Shown here: piece by piece, positions 18,188 to 27,532 of the stretch | Layout of the letters: every line of letters starts with the position of its first letter | How positions within the stretch are numbered: the stretch's first letter is position 1 | Assembly (NCBI GenBank): GCA_021818925.1 | Contig: JAKASU010000001.1 | Coordinates: 231,972-295,971 of the forward strand | Source of the DNA: Microcaldota archaeon | GTDB taxonomy: Archaea > Micrarchaeota > Micrarchaeia > Micrarchaeales > CABMGC01 | DNA length: 64,000 nt | Reading direction: 5' to 3' | The notes under the pieces: generated by a model | What the model was told of the DNA's origin: nothing | Seen by the model: the letters and a program-made list of their open reading frames with translations, nothing else | The model's database searches: none | Program-made: the position numbers and the translations under genes

Positions 18188-19600
18188 CTATTCAAGCTTG
18201 CCCTGCTCCTTGGTGTAGAGTATCAGCTCCGGGTGCCTTCTCGGCATCGGGTTGGCCCTTATGCCGTATATGGCCTTTATGCCCTTGTCGAGCGACAGCT
18301 CCACAAGCCTCTGGGTTATCACTCCGTCAAGCACCAGTGCGTAGGCGCCGCGCATGTCCTGCAGAGTGGTGAGGAGCTCGCGTATCGGCACCTCCCTGAT
18401 CACTTCGCCGTCAGGCGAGTATATCCTGCTCCTCAGCGAGCCCGAAAGCTCGACAAGGCCGTTGGCCAGCTGCGCCAGGAGCGCGCTTTCGAGTATCGGC
18501 TTGACCTGGGCTCCGGCGTTGCCCGAGAACGTTTGCGCGGTATCTATCTTCTGCAGCGAAGGCGTCGGTTCCTCGTCGTCGTTTCTCAGGTCCTTTATGT
18601 ACGGTTTGTCAACCTGCTCGAACATCTCGTCCCCCGCACCCTGGTCCGGCCTGGGCGTCTGAGGCGGCGGTTGGTGCATCGGCGCCTGCTCGTGCTGTGT
18701 CGTGTGCTGATCCCTCGCGCCCCTCGGGTCGTGCCTGTCGTTGCGGTGCGAGTTCATCTTCGCCTTCTCGATGCCGAGGTACTGCTCTATCGGCATCATG
18801 GTCCTGAGCGCCTTGATCACTTCCTTCCTCGCGAGCTCCTCAACCTCCTTTCCGTCAGGAGCGCGTGCGACAAAGTCTATGTCGAGGACGTTTAGCAGCG
18901 ACCTTATCACCATCTCGCCTCCCCTGTCGCCGTCGACAAAAACAATCACCTCCTTCTCCGACGCAAGGTTGACTATCGTCTTTGGTATGTTTGATGTGGC
19001 TCCGCCTATCGCTATGGAGTTGGTTATGTTGTTCCTCAGCAGGTTTATCACGTCGGCCCTGCCCTCAACGAAGATCACCTCGTTGGCCTTCGCTATGTCA
19101 GGTCCAGCGGGCAGCTTGTCCGGCCCGTACTCCACGATCTCGCTGCTCTTTACCTCGCTCTGCACAAGCTCGGAAAGCTCCTTGCTGTCAGGTATCTCGG
19201 TTGAGAGAAGCTGCTTCATGAGAAACTTTGCGCGGTCGAGTATCTTCCTGCGCTTCTCCGCTCTCGTGTCCTCAACCTTGTCGACCTGGAACTGCGCCTC
19301 GAAGGGCCCCACACGGTCCACAGATTCGACTGCGGCCGCGAGTATGCACGTCTCGACCCTGTCGAGCGACGCTGGCAGGAAGAGCTTGCCGTAGGTCTTG
19401 CTCCCGCTCTGCGAGACGTCTATCTCTATCCTTCCTATCTTGCCGCTCTTCTGCAGCTCCCTGAGGTCGAGCTCGTCGCCCAGAAGCCCCTCGGTCTGCC
19501 CGAACACGGCGCCTATTATGTCAGGCTTGTCAACAAGCCCGTCTATGCTGAACTTAGCCAGCACCATATACTTTACAATGTCCAAATATGTTTTTGCCAT
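18188..19600 (-). CDS. dnaG: Archaeal DnaG-type primase
   Basis: TYLDIVKYMVLAKFSIDGLVDKPDIIGAVFGQTEGLLGDELDLRELQKSGKIGRIEI; TOPRIM VIFVEGRADVINLL...VIVFVDGDRGG. Confidence 0.93.
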   Translation of the reverse strand: MAKTYLDIVKYMVLAKFSIDGLVDKPDIIGAVFGQTEGLLGDELDLRELQKSGKIGRIEIDVSQSGSKTYGKLFLPASLDRVETCILAAAVESVDRVGPFEAQFQVDKVEDTRAEKRRKILDRAKFLMKQLLSTEIPDSKELSELVQSEVKSSEIVEYGPDKLPAGPDIAKANEVIFVEGRADVINLLRNNITNSIAIGGATSNIPKTIVNLASEKEVIVFVDGDRGGEMVIRSLLNVLDIDFVARAPDGKEVEELARKEVIKALRTMMPIEQYLGIEKAKMNSHRNDRHDPRGARDQHTTQHEQAPMHQPPPQTPRPDQGAGDEMFEQVDKPYIKDLRNDDEEPTPSLQKIDTAQTFSGNAGAQVKPILESALLAQLANGLVELSGSLRSRIYSPDGEVIREVPIRELLTTLQDMRGAYALVLDGVITQRLVELSLDKGIKAIYGIRANPMPRRHPELILYTKEQGKLE

Positions 19601-20010
19601 CAAAATACACCTCTTGTCCTGTCCTCGATCTCCAGCTCGGCCCTTCTCATAAGGTCCGCGGCCGGCTTCCTCATCTCCTCCACGCACCTGACCCCAACTA
19701 TCCTGAGCATTCTTGGAACCACAGTGGTATTGATCCTGGTGCCCGGATGCCTCTCCCGCAGGCAGATCAGCGCCTTCCTCTCCTTCTCCTCCCCTCCCCT
19801 GTCCAGATCCATGCCCACGTATGCTACCTTGCCGCTGAGGTCTATCCCGTTTGCCAAAAGCTTGGAGAGCGTTATGCTCTCAACCCCGAAATCGCTCCAC
19901 GTTGAGGTATCGTGGTTGCCTTCCGAGACTGTTGTGCTCCTCTTGTCCCTCAGAACCTCCAGCAGGTGCATGAACTGCCTGGCGTTTGCTTGATCCTTGT
20001 TTCGCTGCAT
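19600..20010 (-). CDS. Small stand-alone TOPRIM-domain protein
   Basis: TTVSEGNHDTSTWSDFGVESIT...VAYVGMDLDRGGEEKERKALICL; TGA/ATG overlap with dnaG. Confidence 0.65.
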   Translation of the reverse strand: MQRNKDQANARQFMHLLEVLRDKRSTTVSEGNHDTSTWSDFGVESITLSKLLANGIDLSGKVAYVGMDLDRGGEEKERKALICLRERHPGTRINTTVVPRMLRIVGVRCVEEMRKPAADLMRRAELEIEDRTRGVF

Positions 20011-20189
20011 CTCTTACACTGCGCAGCTGCGGCTAATAGAATTAGTATGCCTTGGCTATTTTCTCTCGACAAAAAGTGAGGAAAGTGTAAATTGCCATCT
20101 GCCAAACCCATTAGCCTTGAGCTGTATCCCTATTGCTCAGGATACCATTATATAGGTTTTCTATAGGTTAGCAATATAGCGGCGACCTG

Positions 20190-20576
20190 ATGAGCAGATA
20201 CGACAAAGGTGCTAGGAGCGAGAGGGAGCTGCTCGGCATGCTTGACGGGGAGGGCTATTCGGTGCTCAGGAGCGCCGGAAGCGGGGTGAACGCCCTTTCG
20301 CCAGACCTGGTGGCGATGAAGAAGGGCAGGTGCATAATAATAGAGTGCAAGGCCTGGGAGAAGGGGAGCCTGAGCTTGGCGCCGGAGCAGTTCGAGAAGA
20401 TACTGGAATGGGAGGCAAGGACAGAGTTCCCCACGTTCATCGCCTGGCGCATGAACGGCATGGGCTGGTTCTTCATAAGGCCGGGGGAGTTCGAGAAGGG
20501 AAGGAGCAACTACAACATAACGAGGAAGAAGGTTCTTGCCACGAACCGCAAGCTAGACGACATAGTAAAGCTATGA
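20190..20576 (+). CDS. hjc: Holliday junction resolvase Hjc
   Basis: KGARSERELLGMLDGEGYSVLRSAGSG...SPDLVAMKKGRCIIIECKAWEKG. Confidence 0.93.
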   Translation: MSRYDKGARSERELLGMLDGEGYSVLRSAGSGVNALSPDLVAMKKGRCIIIECKAWEKGSLSLAPEQFEKILEWEARTEFPTFIAWRMNGMGWFFIRPGEFEKGRSNYNITRKKVLATNRKLDDIVKL

Positions 20577-21113
20577 GAGGTCCACGGCTATCGGGCATCG
20601 GGCCATGTACTGCGCGTCTCCGTTGACGTAGAGCCTGTACGGGGTTATTCCGGTTGAGTTGCCGGCGCTGTAGTTGAGGAAGACGCTCGGCTCGGCGTCA
20701 GCCATGCTGACGCAGTTCTGTATCGTGTTGGTGGCCAGGGAGACCTGGTGGCCGAGCCCGCCTATCGGATAGGTGCACATCGTTCCGTTGAGCACGTAGA
20801 AGTCTATAGTGGATGCGTTCCTAGTGTGCGCGACTATCTGCACCAGCTGCGTGGCGCACTGGAGCACCACTCCGGACTGGTTCTGGTCCGTGTATGACGC
20901 CACCACGGCCACCCTCCGACCGGCAAGGTAGTTGCTCTTGAAGGTGCTGAACGGTACGGAGAGCGACGGGAGCACGACGACGAAGAAGATCGCGAACGCC
21001 AGAACTATAGGAACGGCTATGAGCAGCGCCTTCCTGAGAGTTGCGTCGCTCTGCTTGCTCTCCCTGTCTTTTGCGTCTTTGTCCTTGCTCTGTTTTCCTG
21101 ATGATTTTGCCAT
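20571..21113 (-). CDS. Membrane protein with external C-terminal domain
   Basis: Charged N-terminus, one TM, external domain similar to the C-terminus of the upstream gene. Confidence 0.6.
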   Translation of the reverse strand: MAKSSGKQSKDKDAKDRESKQSDATLRKALLIAVPIVLAFAIFFVVVLPSLSVPFSTFKSNYLAGRRVAVVASYTDQNQSGVVLQCATQLVQIVAHTRNASTIDFYVLNGTMCTYPIGGLGHQVSLATNTIQNCVSMADAEPSVFLNYSAGNSTGITPYRLYVNGDAQYMARCPIAVDLS

Positions 21114-21117
21114 GCGT

Positions 21118-23235
21118 TCACCTGTTAAGTAGCAGAGACACGTAGCAGTCGTTCATCACAGTTGAGTTGCCGCTGACTCTCAGCACTGTGCCGTACAGCG
21201 AGTAGAGGCTCAGGCCGCTTCGTGAGCTGTTCGTGAGTACTATGACAGGTATGTTGGTCTTGCCGTAGAAGTTAAGACAAGAGTCTACGGTCTGGGTGTT
21301 GTTGGATACGGTGCAGAGGCCGTTGTTGAACATTGCCACCACAGCGGTCTTGTTCTGCGAGATCGCCTGCTGGCTTATCTTGCTCGCGCAGGTTAACTCG
21401 TTCAGCGTTGGCGTGCCGTTTATGGCGACGACAACGTAGCCCGATGACCTGTAGGCGCTCTGGAATGCGCCGAACGGCGCGCGCGCGTTGGCTCCAGCAA
21501 GCACATACCATGTCGCCAGGAAGTAAACCAAGACTATCGCCCCCAAGATTATGAATACCGTCTTCCAGTTCTGCCTCGTGCGGCTGTTCGAGACGAGCCT
21601 GTGGTGCGTCTCAAGGTAGAAGCGGGCGAAGAAGAGGAGGCTGATGAGCGCTATGCCTATTATGAGCGAGAGCAGCGCGCCTACGAACGGGGCTGATGCC
21701 ACCGCGCTGGCATACGAGAGCCCGAGCGCCGATGAGAAGCTGCGTATGAACGGTGAGTCTATGGCGCGGGCTACATTGTTGAGCGTGAGCGGCGATGTAG
21801 GGTACGTGTTTATCTGCGCTGCGAGTGCGCGCAACTGTTGGTCAAGCAGGCTTAGGTTTGTGAGCCCTCCGAGAGAGATCTGGCCGTTCAGCGCGAGCTG
21901 CGCCAGTGCGAGATTGGTGATCTGCGGAGAGGCGTAGACGTAGCTCGAGAGCTGTATCTCGATCAGGTGGGCTGTGTTGTTCTCCGCCAGGCTGATTACG
22001 TCGCTGTACGTCCGGTTGAGCTGCTGGTACGTGGCTTCGAGGCCCGCGTACTGCGTTGCGAGCGTTATGTTCGCCTTGCTGAAGTTGGTGTAGAAGTAGT
22101 TGCTGGTTATGTTGTCGTAGTTGTCCATCAGCGCGTTCAGCTGGGCCTTGAGCGTGGCGTTGCTGACGTGCGACAGGAGAATGGCGCTGTCGTTTACAAG
22201 CGCGGCATAGTCAGGCGCTGTCTTGCTGAGCGTCTTGTTCAGCATGGCGAGGCGCTCCTTGGAGAGTATCGGGTACGCGTACGTGCTCTCGTTCGCGCTT
22301 ACGTTAAATGCAAGGGAGAAGATCTGCGTGTTGGTGAGAGGCAGAAGGTTGATGTTGCCGAGCACGTAGCCAATGTAGGCGAGCTTTGTGTAGTTGAAGT
22401 TCGTGTTCTCGCAGTAGCCTATCGAGGAGCAGTACCACGGCGCTATGCTCTGGTTAACGTAGCTTGCGCAGCCCGCTATCTGGTTGGGGGTGACGTTGGC
22501 CGAGGGTGGGAAGATCGGGTTATGCGATATGCTGTACGAGATGTTGCTTATGTTCGCGTATGCGGAGTTGATCCTCGCGAGGTTCTGCAGCACGTTGTTA
22601 AGGTTCGTGCTGTTCGTCGAGCTGAGGAAGGTGTTGTAGCTCGAGTTCAGCGTGGCGTAGGCGCTGGCGAACTGGATTATGCCCTTGCCGAAGTAGCCCG
22701 TGACGCCGCCTCCTGGAGGCACTGATGATGCCGGAAGGTTGGGAGGGCAGTCGGTTCCGGTAAGGTCGCACCTGCAGAGGGGGACGAAGAGGCAGGACTG
22801 GCAGTTGTTCTGCACGGTGCACGTTGCGCCTGTGTTTAGTCCCGTCTCTACGAGGCAGTCGGCCAGCGGCCCTGACGACGCCTGCTTGTAGAGCTGCATC
22901 TGCATGTTGAGGAGCGTGAAGTTAGCGCGAGAGAGCGACGTGGTTATCGTGTAGTTCCTGATTATGTTGTATATCGCTGTGGAGTTTAGCACAATAGAGT
23001 ATGCGCCTGTGAGGTTGATTATGAAGTAGGGGTAGGTGTCGTTGTACATGCCAAGATACTGGTCGCCCGCGTATGAGAGCGGAACCGGATGCAGCGTGCT
23101 TATCCGAGAGCCCGGAACGTTGTAGCTCGCCAGCAGGGAGTTTACCTCCGGGAGCGAGTACGCGTTCGAGACCGCGGATATGGAGAGCAGTATGAAAACG
23201 AAGACTAGCGCCTGCCTTGTGTCCATCAGATTCAC
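21118..23235 (-). CDS. Large surface/membrane protein
   Basis: Signal-like N-terminus, many N-x-S/T sequons, Cys-rich segment, two C-terminal TMs. Confidence 0.65.
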   Translation of the reverse strand: MNLMDTRQALVFVFILLSISAVSNAYSLPEVNSLLASYNVPGSRISTLHPVPLSYAGDQYLGMYNDTYPYFIINLTGAYSIVLNSTAIYNIIRNYTITTSLSRANFTLLNMQMQLYKQASSGPLADCLVETGLNTGATCTVQNNCQSCLFVPLCRCDLTGTDCPPNLPASSVPPGGGVTGYFGKGIIQFASAYATLNSSYNTFLSSTNSTNLNNVLQNLARINSAYANISNISYSISHNPIFPPSANVTPNQIAGCASYVNQSIAPWYCSSIGYCENTNFNYTKLAYIGYVLGNINLLPLTNTQIFSLAFNVSANESTYAYPILSKERLAMLNKTLSKTAPDYAALVNDSAILLSHVSNATLKAQLNALMDNYDNITSNYFYTNFSKANITLATQYAGLEATYQQLNRTYSDVISLAENNTAHLIEIQLSSYVYASPQITNLALAQLALNGQISLGGLTNLSLLDQQLRALAAQINTYPTSPLTLNNVARAIDSPFIRSFSSALGLSYASAVASAPFVGALLSLIIGIALISLLFFARFYLETHHRLVSNSRTRQNWKTVFIILGAIVLVYFLATWYVLAGANARAPFGAFQSAYRSSGYVVVAINGTPTLNELTCASKISQQAISQNKTAVVAMFNNGLCTVSNNTQTVDSCLNFYGKTNIPVIVLTNSSRSGLSLYSLYGTVLRVSGNSTVMNDCYVSLLLNR

Positions 23236-23388
23236 TGGTCTGGGTTAATAGAGAAGTCAAACTTTAAATAAGTTCCTTATCGGTTTTGCTCTTTTTTTCG
23301 ACGAGAAAATATGGAGAAGCGCCATTGGAAAGGATTATTATCTTTGGGTTCGTTTTATATGCGAAAGACGCGAAAGCGGGAAAGGGAT

Positions 23389-23697
23389 ATGAGAATTAAC
23401 AACGCAATTGTGCTCATACTTGGCATAGCGGTAATAGTGACAGTGATACTTGCCACGGTGTTCCTGTTCACCGACTATCCCAGCTACTTGAGGGAGCAGG
23501 ACTTCCTCACGAGGAACGCTTTCCTCTACGGCTTCTTCCTGAACAGGAGCAACTGGGCCGTATTCACCTCGACTTGGAGCTGCGGAGGCGTCAACATAAC
23601 CGTGGCTTTCTTCGAGCCTGCCTTCAACGGGCTTCTGTTCAACAGGTCCAGCGGAGTCTCCTACAACAATAACAAGACATGCGTGAGGTTGGGCTGA
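23389..23697 (+). CDS. Small membrane protein
   Basis: Start at ATG 23389 after AAGGGAT; single N-terminal TM. Confidence 0.5.
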   Translation: MRINNAIVLILGIAVIVTVILATVFLFTDYPSYLREQDFLTRNAFLYGFFLNRSNWAVFTSTWSCGGVNITVAFFEPAFNGLLFNRSSGVSYNNNKTCVRLG

Positions 23698-23993
23698 TGC
23701 AGCGAGTGTACCTTATAATTCTTTTCGCGCTCATGTGGATGGCAGGCATACTGATACTGCATTCGGGCAAGTCTACGCAGCCGTCGCCCGCGGTCCTTCA
23801 GACGCCATGGAACATAGACGCGAACATGGTCATAGGCTTCACCTTCGCCCTGGCCTACATCTTCATCTGGGTGTGGGAGGCTGTGGTCAGGCGCTTCTCT
23901 GATCGCGACTTCATGATAAAGTTCATAATAGCATCGAGTGCGATAATGGCAGTCGTAATGTGGGCCTTTGCTGTAGTACCAGGTGTGATATGA
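23697..23993 (+). CDS. Small polytopic membrane protein
   Basis: TGATG overlap with the upstream gene; ~3 TM. Confidence 0.55.
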   Translation: MQRVYLIILFALMWMAGILILHSGKSTQPSPAVLQTPWNIDANMVIGFTFALAYIFIWVWEAVVRRFSDRDFMIKFIIASSAIMAVVMWAFAVVPGVI

Positions 23994-24238
23994 CCGCTTT
24001 GGAGAAGGCGATAATGGAGATGCCTACAGTTGCAGGCATATCGATAGGCTTCCTGCTGGCAGTCTACCTCTTCCTGCTGCCCTCAATCTACACGATGGCG
24101 GGCCTATATCCGCTTGCCTTCGCCTTCGCGGCGTTGGGCGTGGCCTTCTTCTGCTCGTTCATAGGGGCGATCGTAGGCATAACGCTCAACGTAATCCTGG
24201 AGCCGGATTTCTTCAAGAAGTACATGGAAAGTAACTGA
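23990..24238 (+). CDS. Small polytopic membrane protein
   Basis: ATGA overlap with the upstream gene; ~2-3 TM. Confidence 0.55.
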   Translation: MTALEKAIMEMPTVAGISIGFLLAVYLFLLPSIYTMAGLYPLAFAFAALGVAFFCSFIGAIVGITLNVILEPDFFKKYMESN

Positions 24239-24240
24239 GC

Positions 24241-24287
24241 CCGCAGGCAGAATTTTGTAAATTCTAGAATGTTCTAGAATGCTGCGG
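24241..24287. repeat. Nested inverted and tandem repeats
   Basis: CCGCAG...CTGCGG outer arms; GAATTT-TGT-AAATTC; TTCTAGAATG x2. Confidence 0.6.
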
Positions 24288-24317
24288 CTAATGACTTGAA
24301 AGAGAAAAAAAGAAGAA

Positions 24318-24342
24318 AAAGAGAGGCAAAACGCCTCTCTTT
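24318..24342 (-). terminator. Hairpin + U-tract terminator of the S-layer gene
   Basis: AAAGAGAGGC-aaaac-GCCTCTCTTT; minus strand followed by TTCTTCTTTTTTTCTC. Confidence 0.6.
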
Positions 24343-24366
24343 CAAACGCTACTTGCTACCGTCTGC

Positions 24367-27291
24367 TTATGACGAGCCGCTCAGCAGGGCCTGTATGAAC
24401 TGGTTTCCTGCCTGGACTGTCTGGTTCGCGTAGTATCCCGCAACCAGGATCCTGTTGCTGCCGAACGCCTGAAGCACGACTGAGCCTGTGTTGAAGCTCG
24501 AGTCGAGGCTTGGGTTCTGCGAGAAGATCTGCTGCGCTACGCTGTTCACGAACTTGCTCCCGATTACTATCAGGGTCGAGGCAGAGTTCGCGTTGCTGTC
24601 CAGGACTACCAGCGGCGTCTGAGCCGTGTTCAGCGACACAGGTGTCGATGCGCTCGATACGCTAGGCACAGCCGTCAGGTTGCTTATGCCGCTCACAGTG
24701 CATCCCGAGCCGCTTGCTCCAACGCTGCACTTCGCCGTTACGTTGGCGATGGTGACGTTAGGCAGGTTTGTGCTCTGGCCTACGCTGTAAGGCCCAACCA
24801 TCTTCTTTGCGCTAGTTACCGTTGCGTTGACAGGTCCCACGACCAACTGCAGCGAGTCCACGTTCTCCGCGAGGTTGAAAGTCAGCTGCGTTGGTCCTAT
24901 CGCAGTCACTTTGCTGCCACGCTCAGAAACGAAGCCCACCTGCGCGTTTACGTTGTTCCCGGAGCTTGACTGGTACGTGACGTTGTTCTGCGTCCCTGTA
25001 GTCGAGTAGTTCAGGTAGAACATCGGCGTCGCCGATATGCCTGTCGTCGAGTTCAGGATGTTGAACGAGAACGCGTCCTGCGAGTTCGTGTTGCTAGGTA
25101 CGTTGATCTCAGCCACGTTGTACGTGAAGAACCCGAACTGAGGGCCTGTGCCAGCCTTGGCATAAGGCGCCATGTTCGTTATCGTGAACGTAGACGTTGG
25201 CTGTCCGTTCTGCTGGTTGTAGATCACGCTAGCTCCGCTTACAGTGCTGTAGTACGTCTGTCCCGAGAGCGGTCCGTAGATTATCTGCGGTGTCGTGCCC
25301 GAGGTCAGTGTCGCCATCACGTTTGCGGCCGTGTACTGTCCGCCCGTAGCGATCTGCGCGGCACTCACGGTTATTCCAGGCAGAGCCCTGTTCAGCTTAA
25401 TCTGCGTTATGTTGTAGAACGACGAGGATGTCGGCAACATGTTGCCCGAGGTTGCGCTGGTGAATGTCACCGACGTACTCTGAGCCGAGGATGCCGTGTT
25501 GCTCGGGAATCCCGAGATCGTCACTACCAGAGGGTTCGAGGTGCTGATGAAGTTCGCCGTAGGGTAACCGGTTGTAGCAGCCAGAGCCACGTTGACCGGA
25601 TCTCCGGTAACTGCGCCGTTAGCTGTTACCGCGTTGGCGTTCTCCGTAAGCACGTACGGTGTCAGCAGGTATGTTGCCGTGCTGCCCGTGAAGCCTCCGT
25701 CGTTGAACGCGCTAGGTATCTGCGATGTCACGACAAGCTCCTGCGCAGGCTCGGTTATGTTGTTTATGTTACCTAGGCCACTGTCCTTGTTAGTAGGTGT
25801 GTTTGCGTAGTTGACGCTGCTTGCGTACTGCGAGCTTATCGAGAGCGCGTCGAAGTTGTTTCCGAGCGTGTCACCGGTGAAGGTTACCTTGTAGGCCTTC
25901 GGGTTCTGTATGAAGGTGAAGCTCTGACCAGGTGTCAGGGTCACCGGGGTTGTGTTGTACAGGATTATGCCCGCGAGGTCTGTGTAGTGGTTTGCGCCGT
26001 TCGCCGTGGTGTTGACCCAGAGCAGGTTCACGTTCCAGCCAGGATCTCTTGTCTGGTTGAAGACGCCGCCATCGGTGATGTTGTAGAGTCCAGAGTACAT
26101 CTGGATCTTCGCCCACTTCTGGTACGCGTACAATCCCGCGAATGTCTGGTTTACCTTGACCCAAAGCTGTGTGCCCGAGACGTTGTACTTCACTGTGTTG
26201 CCTGGGAAGATTGACGATGAGTTCGTCAGCACTCCGTGGTAGTAGACGTTTATGGCCGCTGTGCTTATGCCTGCGTTGTTCGCCGTGCCCAAGTCCGCCA
26301 GCTGAACCGTGAACGGTCCGCTTGTCAGGTTCTTGCCTACATATACTGTAGATAGGGGAACCAACGAGGACGCAAGTCCGAGCTTGCCGCCGTGGGTTGC
26401 CACTGTAGATGAGGAAGGCGTGCCAGCAGGCAGCGTGTAGCTGACTATGGTCCAGTTTTGGCCAAGCAGTGTGAACGCAGCATTGTTAACCGAGTTGCCC
26501 GTAGTGTAGTAAGGCTCGTGTATCGGGTGGTTGAACAGCACCTCGTATGCGCCTCCCGCGTTCATTATCGCGAAGTTCTTTATTGCAGGGGTTGTCTGCT
26601 GGTTGTATACTGGAAAGCCTGTTAGGAACAGGTACTCGCTCTCGCCTGTGCTTCCGGAGTTGCTCAGAAGAGAAGGAAGCTGCGAGTTTCCAATCACCAT
26701 CAGGTTGTCTATCTTGCCGCTCGTGAACGTGGTGAACGACAATCCACCTCCGTTGCTTGCAGCGCTTACTGATGTTGATGTGGGAACGTAACCTGCTGCG
26801 GTGTACGGCGAGTCAGGAGGGCTGTTTGTCGTTGTGAAGCCCTGCTGGGATCCGTATGTTGATGTGGTGGCTAGATACTTTGTGCTCGATGGTGAGCCGA
26901 GTGTTATTCCTCTGTTGAGTACAGAGCCGATGAGCGCTGTGAAGCCGTAGCTTCCGGTTGGCGCAGCAACTCCAGCCTCACCCAGGTAAACCTGGGCGCC
27001 CGTTACCGAGCACGTGGCCGTTGTCACAACGCAGCTCAATCCGCTTTGTCCGCTGACCGTAGCGGTTATCGGAGTGGATGTGAAGGCAAGGTTGCCTATC
27101 ACCGCAGCGATGTTAGCTGCAACGACTCCGTCGCTAGGTTGCGCCTGGGATCCGACTACTATCTGGACCACAGGCTGTCCGGCGCTGTTTATTATCGGTA
27201 TGTTGCTGAAGGACACAGGTCCTGCAACCGCGAGTCCAAAAAGAAGGCTCGCTGCCAAAACTCCTATTCGCTTTGCGTTTAGTCTATTCAT
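24367..27291 (-). CDS. S-layer protein
   Basis: Signal peptide, AGPVSFSNIPIINSAGQPVVQIVVGSQAQPSDGVVAANIAAVIGNLAF start; C-terminal STLIVIGSKFVNSVAQQIF...NRILVAGYYANQT. Confidence 0.85.
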   Translation of the reverse strand: MNRLNAKRIGVLAASLLFGLAVAGPVSFSNIPIINSAGQPVVQIVVGSQAQPSDGVVAANIAAVIGNLAFTSTPITATVSGQSGLSCVVTTATCSVTGAQVYLGEAGVAAPTGSYGFTALIGSVLNRGITLGSPSSTKYLATTSTYGSQQGFTTTNSPPDSPYTAAGYVPTSTSVSAASNGGGLSFTTFTSGKIDNLMVIGNSQLPSLLSNSGSTGESEYLFLTGFPVYNQQTTPAIKNFAIMNAGGAYEVLFNHPIHEPYYTTGNSVNNAAFTLLGQNWTIVSYTLPAGTPSSSTVATHGGKLGLASSLVPLSTVYVGKNLTSGPFTVQLADLGTANNAGISTAAINVYYHGVLTNSSSIFPGNTVKYNVSGTQLWVKVNQTFAGLYAYQKWAKIQMYSGLYNITDGGVFNQTRDPGWNVNLLWVNTTANGANHYTDLAGIILYNTTPVTLTPGQSFTFIQNPKAYKVTFTGDTLGNNFDALSISSQYASSVNYANTPTNKDSGLGNINNITEPAQELVVTSQIPSAFNDGGFTGSTATYLLTPYVLTENANAVTANGAVTGDPVNVALAATTGYPTANFISTSNPLVVTISGFPSNTASSAQSTSVTFTSATSGNMLPTSSSFYNITQIKLNRALPGITVSAAQIATGGQYTAANVMATLTSGTTPQIIYGPLSGQTYYSTVSGASVIYNQQNGQPTSTFTITNMAPYAKAGTGPQFGFFTYNVAEINVPSNTNSQDAFSFNILNSTTGISATPMFYLNYSTTGTQNNVTYQSSSGNNVNAQVGFVSERGSKVTAIGPTQLTFNLAENVDSLQLVVGPVNATVTSAKKMVGPYSVGQSTNLPNVTIANVTAKCSVGASGSGCTVSGISNLTAVPSVSSASTPVSLNTAQTPLVVLDSNANSASTLIVIGSKFVNSVAQQIFSQNPSLDSSFNTGSVVLQAFGSNRILVAGYYANQTVQAGNQFIQALLSGSS

Positions 27292-27532
27292 TTTCTCACT
27301 TGACTTGGGATACTCATAAACTATAAGCTATTTAAAGGTTGCGCAGTTGTGGCATATCGCCATATGAAAAGTTCGTCAGTTGTTGTAGAAGCCTTCTTGT
27401 ATAGACTAAGTCATTCGACGAAAGGCAAACCCGCGCCTTCCCTACTCCGATGACTCCGCGTCTAGGTTTGTCCATCGCTGCACACTCCCTATATATAGTA
27501 TAATAGGCATTAAAGCTTCATAAAGGGATCGG

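Noticed and set aside
24262-24281. TTCnnGAAnnTTCnnGAA resembling a eukaryotic heat-shock element
   Set aside because: Archaea lack HSF; kept only as a palindromic repeat.
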